DNA from: Acidimicrobiia bacterium
GTDB lineage: Bacteria > Actinomycetota > Acidimicrobiia > Spongiisociales > SHLN01
Length of the DNA: 10,290 bases
Direction: 5' to 3'
Assembly (NCBI GenBank): GCA_030624805.1
Contig: JAUXJL010000046.1
Location: forward strand, 1-10,290
Of this stretch, positions 5,893-10,290 are shown piece after piece. A program made the position numbers and the translations under genes. Position 1 is the first letter of the stretch. Each line of letters starts with the position of its first letter. Below the pieces are notes generated by a model. The model did no database searches and was not told the origin of the DNA. It saw nothing but the letters and a program-made list of their open reading frames with translations.

Positions 5893-7194
5893 TCAGCTCC
5901 TATCGATATTCGCCAGCAGGCTACGCGCTTCGCCAACCACATACATGGACCCGGTCACCAGCACTGCGCCATCCTCACCCGCCGACTCCAACGCCGCGGC
6001 CAGCCCGTCGGCGGGCGAGCCGGACTCGTGAATGTCAACCTCCGGCAAGGCGATCCGGGCTGCGGCGGCCACTTGACCAGCCGGGATGGCCCGATCGCTT
6101 GGAGCCGTCACGGCGAATACTTCGCCGGCGATGCCTTCCAGCGCGGGCAGGAGAAGGTCGAGCTTCTTGTCGCCGAGCACTCCGACTACCACCTTCCAAA
6201 GGAACGGAGGAAACTCCTCGTCCAGAGCGGAGGCCCCGGCCGCCATCGACTCGGCTGTGTGCGCACCATCGAGCACCACGAGCGGGTGATGGCCGACCAC
6301 CTCGATGCGACCCGGCACAGTGAGCGCGGCGAACCCCTCCCGGACCGCATCCGCTTCGAGCGCTCGCCCCAAGAGAGCCTCGACCGCCGCAACCGCAACC
6401 GATGCATTTCGAAGCTGATGTCGGCCATGAATCGGCACATGTACATCCTCGTAATGTTCATAGACCCCGTCGACTGAGATGTCCCATCCCCCAACCGCCT
6501 GGACTTCATCGCCGAGGCGAAACTCACGTCCGTACGCCAGGTGCGATCCAGCCATCTCGGCCACCCGGGCGACCATGACCTCGTCTGCTTCTGGATCGAT
6601 CTCACCGGTGACCAGGATCCCCCCCGGCTTGAGGATGGCGGCCTTCTCGATGGCAACCTCAGTGAGAGTGTCGCCAAGGTACTCGGTGTGCTCCAATGCG
6701 ATGGACGTGACAACAGCAACGTCTGACTGCACAACATTTGTGGCGTCCAGGCGCCCACCCAGCCCGACTTCGATGACTCCGAGGTCAACCGCCCGTTCTG
6801 CGAACCAGGCGAACCCGACCGCCGTCACGAACTCGAAGTACGTGAGTCGGCGCTCGATATCGTCATCGACGAGTGCATCGAAGCCGGCCACATCCAAGAC
6901 TGCTTCGGCAAACTGCTCAGCGGAAGCAGGCTTACCGTTGTACGAGATCCGTTCTTGCACCGCCTCCAGGTGAGGACTCGTGTAGGTACCAACCGATAGG
7001 CCGTGGGCGGCGGCCAATGTCGAGATCATGAGAGCCGTCGATGTTTTGCCCTTGCTACCTGTGACGTGGATGACCGGATACGTCAGGTGGGGATCGGCCA
7101 TAAGCGACAGAAGCCCCTCAATCTGGGCAAGGCCGGGTCGAATGCCTCGTCCAGCGTGCTTATCGAGATAGGCGACAGCTTCCTCGTAGGTCAA
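5893..7194 (-). CDS. folC: Folylpolyglutamate synthase / dihydrofolate synthase
   Basis: Mur-ligase-family enzyme that adds glutamate to folates and, in bifunctional members, joins dihydropteroate with glutamate. The 433-residue length is typical. The ATP P-loop is HVTGSKGKTST (residues 43-53). Further motifs: TSPHLEAVQERI (72-83), VIEVGLGGRLDATN (140-153) and EHTEYLGDTLTEVAIEKAAI (168-187), where K184 is the expected carboxylated lysine. The C-terminal domain carries VPGRIEVV (293-300) and LDGAHTAES (308-316). That last motif has Thr where the commoner form has Asn (DGAHNP). The start is an unusual TTG (7194-7192), overlapping the valS stop as TTGA. The nearest ATG-like alternatives would delete conserved N-terminal sequence, so the TTG is preferred. 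Confidence 0.96.
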   Translation of the reverse strand: MTYEEAVAYLDKHAGRGIRPGLAQIEGLLSLMADPHLTYPVIHVTGSKGKTSTALMISTLAAAHGLSVGTYTSPHLEAVQERISYNGKPASAEQFAEAVLDVAGFDALVDDDIERRLTYFEFVTAVGFAWFAERAVDLGVIEVGLGGRLDATNVVQSDVAVVTSIALEHTEYLGDTLTEVAIEKAAILKPGGILVTGEIDPEADEVMVARVAEMAGSHLAYGREFRLGDEVQAVGGWDISVDGVYEHYEDVHVPIHGRHQLRNASVAVAAVEALLGRALEADAVREGFAALTVPGRIEVVGHHPLVVLDGAHTAESMAAGASALDEEFPPFLWKVVVGVLGDKKLDLLLPALEGIAGEVFAVTAPSDRAIPAGQVAAAARIALPEVDIHESGSPADGLAAALESAGEDGAVLVTGSMYVVGEARSLLANIDRS

Positions 7195-9788
7195 GCCGGC
7201 CCCAACTCATCGAGCTGGGCGCGCAGCTTGGCGATCGTCGCCTCAGCCTCTTTTCGCTTCTGCTCGTCCTTGGCGACAACCTCGGCGGGAGCACGGTCCC
7301 TGAAGCTGGGATTGGACAACTTGCGATCGGCTAGCTCGAAGTCCTCCTCGGCTGCGCCGAGGGCCCGCTCGAGCCTGGCCCGTTCGGCATCGAGATCGAC
7401 CACCCCGTCGAGTGGGAGGAAACCTTGCAGCGAGCCGGCCACGACGCGTGTAGACCGGCCGGCGGTCGGCTGCCCCGATTCGGTTGCCACCGCAACAAGT
7501 GACTCCAGCTGGCGTGGCCACCAGGATTCGGCGATCGAATCCGGGTCGGTCACCAGCATCTGCAGCCCCTGGCGCGGCGACAATTGGTGGGACGCCCGGA
7601 AGCGTCGGATGCCCCCGACGAGCTCTTGGAAGGCATCCATGGACTTGGGGGCAGCCGCCTGCGACGGGGTTGGCCACTCCGCACCCGCCAGTAACCCGTC
7701 GCCAACGAGCTCGTTCCACAGCTCCTCCGTGAGGTACGGAATGGCGGGATGGAATAGTTTCAGCAGGTCTCGCAGCACCACGCCGAGGGTCTGTTGGGTC
7801 TGACGGGCAGTTTCCTGGTCGTCCAACGCTGCCTTGGAAAGTTCGAGATACCAGTCAAAAACCTCCGACCAGGCAAAGTTGTACAACAGCCCGTACGCAT
7901 CACTGAACCGATACTCGTCGGCGAGTTGATCGAAGCGCCTCAGCACGTCGGCCAAGCGGGACAGAATCCACGCTGCTTCCGGTCCCGGATCATCTGGATA
8001 TCCGCCCTGGGCGGGCACACTGCCCGCCTCGATGTGCCCGAGCACAAAACGGGCGGCGTTCCACAGCTTGTTGCCGAACTTGCGGGCGCCCTCCACCCAC
8101 TCCATGTCGAAGGGCACGTCCTGGCCGGGGGCGGCCGCTTGCACCACCGCCAGGCGGAGCGGGTCGGCACCGTGTGAATCGATGACATCAAGCGGGTCGA
8201 TGGCATTTCCCAGCGACTTGGACATCTTGCGCCCGTCGGGCGCTCTCACCAGCCCGTGAATGACAACGTCCCGGAAGGGAACGTCGTCCATGAATTCGAG
8301 ACCCATCTTCAACATGCGCGCCACCCAGAAGAAGATGATGTCGAACCCGGTCACGAGGACGGCGTTCGGATAGAAGGCGGCAAGGTCGGGTGTCTCATCT
8401 GGCCAGCCGAGCGTGCTGAAGGGCCACAGCGCCGACGAGAACCAGGTGTCGAGGACATCTTCGTCCTGCTGAAGATTGGACCCCGAGCAACTCGGGCACG
8501 CGGCCGGGTCCTCTCGGGTGACGATCACCTCGTCACAGTCGCCACATTGCCAGGCGGGAATCCGATGGCCCCACCAGATCTGGCGACTGATGCACCAGTC
8601 ACGCAGATTCTCCATCCAATGGTAATAACTGTTCTCCCACCGTTCGGGCACGAAGCGGGTCCGACCCGACCGCACTGCTTCAATGGCGGGAGTCACCAAA
8701 GGAGCAACCTTGACGAACCATTGCAAAGACAGGTAGGGCTCCACCACCGTGTTACAGCGCGAGCAGTGCCCTACCGAATGGGTGCGTTCCTCGATGTGGT
8801 CGAGATGGCCGCCTTCGGCTAGGGCGTCCTGGACTGCCAGACGTGCAGTCATCCGGTCGAGACCCGAGAACCGGCCACCGTTCTCATTGACCTCGGCCGA
8901 CTCGGTAAGGATGTTGATGGCCTCGAGACCGTGACGCCTGCCAATCTCGAAGTCATTTGGATCGTGGGCCGGGGTCACTTTGACAGCCCCGGTGCCGAAC
9001 TCGGGGTCGACGATCTCATCGGCCACCACCGGGATCTCCCGGTTCATGAGCGGCAACGTCACTGTCTTGCCAATTGCATCGGAGTAACGGCCGTCTCCAG
9101 GGTGCACGGCGACGCCGGTGTCGCCCAGCATGGTCTCGGCCCGGGTAGTTGCCACCGTCAGGTGGCCGGATCCATCTGTAAAGGGGTAATTGATGAAGAC
9201 GAGCTCACCCGCTTCATCCTCGTACTCGACTTCGATGTCGGATAGCGCCGTGAGATGTTGGGGACACCAATTGATGATGCGGTTGCCCCGATAGATGAGG
9301 CCTTTCTCATACAGACTCACGAATACTTCTCGGACTGCCCGGGAAAGGCCCTCGTCCATCGTGAACCGCTCCCGGCTCCAGTCGACGGACTCGCCGAGCT
9401 TGCGCATCTGTTCGGTGATTGTTCCGCCCGAGCGCGTCTTCCAGGCCCACACCTGTTCGATAAACCGCTCCCGCCCGACGTCGTGGCGGGTGAGGCCTTC
9501 GTGGGCGAGTTCGCGCTCGACGACTGTCTGGGTAGCTATGCCGGCGTGATCCATGCCCGGCAGCCATAGGACCCGGTAACCCTGCATACGCTTGCGCCGA
9601 ATGATGACGTCGTGGATGACGTGGTTGAGGGCGTGTCCCATGTGAAGGACACCGGTGACGTTGGGCGGGGGCAGCACAATGCAGAACGGTTCGCCGTCAG
9701 GGTTGTGCTCGGGGGCGAACACGCCCGACTTCTCCCAGATGTCGTACCAGTCAGCTTCCACTGCGGCCGGGTCGTAGGTCGGGTTCAT
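7191..9788 (-). CDS. valS: Valyl-tRNA synthetase
   Basis: Class Ia aminoacyl-tRNA synthetase charging tRNA-Val in the cytoplasm. The 865-residue length is normal. Residues 38-52 contain the HIGH motif as HMGH (49-52) in PPPNVTGVLHMGHALNH. The KMSKS motif is exact at 521-525 (GRKMSKSLGNAI). The CP1 editing domain carries TTRAETMLGDTGVAVHP (214-230) and GTGAVKVTPAHDPNDF (265-280). Cys pairs at C342/C345, C415/C418 and C431/C434 could bind zinc. RQIWWGHRIPAWQ (402-414) is a strong ValRS signature. The C-terminus (about residues 790-862) is the ValRS tRNA-binding coiled coil, rich in Glu/Lys/Arg/Leu. I chose the ATG at 9788, which starts MNPTYDPAAVEADWYDIW. An upstream in-frame TTG (9803) would place the start inside the likely promoter. 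It heads the valS-folC-ndk-GNAT operon. Confidence 0.98.
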   Translation of the reverse strand: MNPTYDPAAVEADWYDIWEKSGVFAPEHNPDGEPFCIVLPPPNVTGVLHMGHALNHVIHDVIIRRKRMQGYRVLWLPGMDHAGIATQTVVERELAHEGLTRHDVGRERFIEQVWAWKTRSGGTITEQMRKLGESVDWSRERFTMDEGLSRAVREVFVSLYEKGLIYRGNRIINWCPQHLTALSDIEVEYEDEAGELVFINYPFTDGSGHLTVATTRAETMLGDTGVAVHPGDGRYSDAIGKTVTLPLMNREIPVVADEIVDPEFGTGAVKVTPAHDPNDFEIGRRHGLEAINILTESAEVNENGGRFSGLDRMTARLAVQDALAEGGHLDHIEERTHSVGHCSRCNTVVEPYLSLQWFVKVAPLVTPAIEAVRSGRTRFVPERWENSYYHWMENLRDWCISRQIWWGHRIPAWQCGDCDEVIVTREDPAACPSCSGSNLQQDEDVLDTWFSSALWPFSTLGWPDETPDLAAFYPNAVLVTGFDIIFFWVARMLKMGLEFMDDVPFRDVVIHGLVRAPDGRKMSKSLGNAIDPLDVIDSHGADPLRLAVVQAAAPGQDVPFDMEWVEGARKFGNKLWNAARFVLGHIEAGSVPAQGGYPDDPGPEAAWILSRLADVLRRFDQLADEYRFSDAYGLLYNFAWSEVFDWYLELSKAALDDQETARQTQQTLGVVLRDLLKLFHPAIPYLTEELWNELVGDGLLAGAEWPTPSQAAAPKSMDAFQELVGGIRRFRASHQLSPRQGLQMLVTDPDSIAESWWPRQLESLVAVATESGQPTAGRSTRVVAGSLQGFLPLDGVVDLDAERARLERALGAAEEDFELADRKLSNPSFRDRAPAEVVAKDEQKRKEAEATIAKLRAQLDELGPA

Positions 9789-9794
9789 TCCGAG

Positions 9795-9800
9795 ATGATA
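9795..9800 (-). promoter_or_regulatory. Leaderless -10 box for valS
   Basis: On the minus strand TATCAT, a good TANNNT match, ends 6 nt before the valS ATG (9788). Transcription would start at the initiation codon. There is no ribosome site of normal length and spacing before this ATG. No convincing -35 is visible 16-18 bp upstream. Confidence 0.45.
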
Positions 9801-9878
9801 CAAAGCGAGCAGTCAGCAGGATCAGTTCTCAACCCGGACTAGTCACCCGAGGTGTCATGAAGATGGCTCAATTATCAA

Positions 9879-9907
9879 CTGACAACCACTTTGTGTGGTC
9901 ATATCTT
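9879..9907 (+). promoter_or_regulatory. Promoter of small RNA unit 1, with palindromic operator-like spacer
   Basis: The -35 element CTGACA (9879-9884) lies exactly 17 bp from the -10 element TATCTT (9902-9907). The spacer is almost wholly a palindrome, ACCAC-TTTGT-GTGGT (9885-9899). A regulator bound there would block RNA polymerase directly. The predicted start is near 9914. The same ACCAC-N5-GTGGT element recurs in the second promoter downstream. Confidence 0.45.
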
Positions 9908-9913
9908 GAAGGT

Positions 9914-9999
9914 AGAAGGTTTGAGCGGGAAAACAAATACCTCCACGAGCGGGCGGAACAAGCGAAGACACTCCCTGCAGCATCGGGGAGTGTTTTCGC
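9914..9999 (+). ncRNA. Candidate small RNA 1 (about 87 nt)
   Basis: A predicted transcript from the preceding promoter to a strong terminal hairpin. It holds no convincing protein start of its own. Near the middle, AGG-TTTG (9917-9923) can pair with CAAA (9934-9937) and CCT (9940-9942) around a GCGGG-containing loop. ACCTCC (9939-9944) is identical to the core anti-Shine-Dalgarno of 16S rRNA, so the RNA could pair with ribosome sites if this part is exposed. It shares its promoter palindrome, length, the AGACAC...CTCCC segment and the terminal hairpin position with the next unit. I do not recognise a named RNA family. It could instead be a leader or chance structure. Confidence 0.4.
9962..9999 (+). 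terminator. Terminator-like hairpin of small RNA unit 1
   Basis: GCGAAGACACTCCC (9962-9975) pairs with GGGAGTGTTTTCGC (9986-9999) over 14 positions with a single G-T wobble and a 10-nt loop. The inner 8 bp are followed by TTTT, as in an intrinsic terminator. The U-tract is short and can itself pair with GAAGA, so it may instead be a stable 3' stem. Confidence 0.5.
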
Positions 10000-10036
10000 G
10001 TGGGTTCTAGCAAAATAGGCCTTTCGCCCTAGAAAT

Positions 10037-10060
10037 ACCACCAGGAGTGGTGGCTATGAT
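10037..10060 (+). promoter_or_regulatory. Promoter -10 and palindromic operator of small RNA unit 2
   Basis: TATGAT (10055-10060) is a near-consensus -10 box. Three bases upstream lies ACCAC-CAGGA-GTGGT (10037-10051), the same 5-5-5 palindrome as in promoter 1. It also reads as CCACCA-GGAG-TGGTGG with 6-bp arms (10038-10053). No good -35 hexamer is visible, which would fit a promoter helped or controlled by a factor at the palindrome. An inverted repeat TTCTAG / CTAGAA (10005-10010, 10029-10034) flanks the region upstream. Confidence 0.42.
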
Positions 10061-10066
10061 GGGGAC

Positions 10067-10153
10067 AGGAGCTAGGGACCCTTAACCCCAACTCCGATCC
10101 TGAGAAGCAGGAGACACCAAAACTCCCCGGTCCTCCCCCGGGGAGTTTTGTTT
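10067..10153 (+). ncRNA. Candidate small RNA 2 (about 87 nt)
   Basis: A predicted transcript from the TATGAT promoter to the 10118-10150 terminator. A 5' GGAG (10068-10071) can pair with CTCC (10092-10095), enclosing a GGGACCC segment. A second small stem is TCCTG-AGAAG-CAGGA (10098-10112). The terminal loop exposes TCCTCCC, again containing the anti-Shine-Dalgarno-like CCTCC. The distance from the end of the -10 box to the last T of the hairpin T-run is 89 nt in both units. The only ATG-started frame in it is 9 codons long. No RNA family is recognised. A riboregulatory leader for a gene beyond the right edge is the main alternative. Confidence 0.42.
10118..10153 (+). terminator. Strong intrinsic terminator, possibly bidirectional
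   Basis: CAAAACTCCCCGG (10118-10130) and CCGGGGAGTTTTG (10138-10150) form a perfect 13-bp stem with a 7-nt loop TCCTCCC. TTTTGTTT follows on the plus strand. The A-run before the stem gives the minus strand a T-run as well, so it could stop transcription from both sides. Confidence 0.75.
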
Positions 10154-10159
10154 GGGCAT

Positions 10160-10290
10160 CAGGAAAAAGACGAGTCGCCAGTTTTCTCGGGGTTATTGAA
10201 GTCGGAAAGCGAGCGCCGGAAAACGAGGGCCGCGGGCCTACGCGCTCCGTTCGGAGACTTCGTCTCCGGTCGGGTCGTCTTTGACCGGCA
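10160..10290. other. Right-edge stretch with no supported gene; overlapping inverted repeats
   Basis: No plus-strand ATG occurs here. The most distinct structure is CTCCG-TT-CGGAG (10245-10256) overlapping CGGAGAC-TTC-GTCTCCG (10252-10268). The middle CGGAG can pair with either neighbour, giving two mutually exclusive hairpins. One minus-strand frame stays open from the edge to a TGA at 10161-10159. It could be the last 43 codons of a gene lying outside, but the encoded stretch is Arg/Ser/Pro-rich and unrecognised. Confidence 0.4.

Noticed and set aside
7003..7803. A long plus-strand open frame (266 codons) opposite folC and valS
   Set aside because: It lies antisense to two well-supported genes. 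Its translation is Ser/Arg-rich low-complexity sequence typical of a shadow frame in GC-rich DNA.
8256..8822. A 188-codon plus-strand open frame opposite valS
   Set aside because: Antisense to the ValRS catalytic core, whose motifs are all intact; no protein-like domain is visible.
9857..10018. A 53-codon plus-strand ORF (ATG with GAGGTG just upstream) spanning the first small RNA unit
   Set aside because: G or C at third positions is only about half, unlike neighbouring genes. No family is recognised. The frame contains a good promoter and a 14-bp hairpin. Small RNA explains more of the structure, but conservation analysis could reverse this.
9789..10290. tRNA, T-box leader for valS, or CRISPR array
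   Set aside because: No cloverleaf, no T-box-like sequence on the minus strand between the valS start and its promoter (apparently leaderless), and no regular short repeats with spacers.

Overview
The window looks like chromosomal DNA of a high-GC Actinomycetota bacterium, perhaps Acidimicrobiia-like. Three things suggest this: GC-rich codon use, frequent GTG and TTG starts, and the gene order valS-folC-ndk-mreB-mreC-mreD-PBP2. That order is a known actinobacterial arrangement, seen for example in Streptomyces. The species cannot be named from the sequence alone.

Layout, left to right. Positions 1-3311 (minus strand) hold the rod-shape and cell-wall elongation cluster. In transcription order it reads mreB, a possible 32-codon small ORF, mreC, mreD, and the N-terminal 255 codons of penicillin-binding protein 2, which runs off the left edge. 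mreC/mreD and mreD/PBP2 are coupled by ATGA overlaps. Positions 3422-4854 (plus strand) hold two opposite-strand genes: a DUF2867-family protein and a Sir2-type NAD-dependent protein deacylase. Positions 4948-9788 (minus strand) hold a tight operon of valS, folC, ndk and a GNAT acetyltransferase. valS/folC overlap by TTGA, folC/ndk are 2 bp apart, and ndk/GNAT are 16 bp apart. The GNAT gene and the two plus-strand genes therefore sit inside the otherwise conserved ndk-mreB junction.

Positions 9800-10290 have no convincing protein gene. The stretch is more AT-rich than the genes beside it and contains the most unusual structure in the window. Two tandem promoter-to-terminator units repeat at about 153 bp. 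Each has a 5-5-5 palindrome (ACCAC-N5-GTGGT) just upstream of a -10 box. Each transcript would be about 87 nt, carry an anti-Shine-Dalgarno-like CCUCC, and end in a strong hairpin. I interpret them as a tandem pair of related small RNA genes, divergent from valS; this is inference from sequence and untested.

Functionally, MreB/C/D and PBP2 build the elongation machinery. ValRS, FolC and Ndk supply translation, folate and nucleotide metabolism. Several genes (valS, the sirtuin, perhaps DUF2867) have a TANNNT -10 box 6-10 nt before the start codon, which suggests leaderless transcription.
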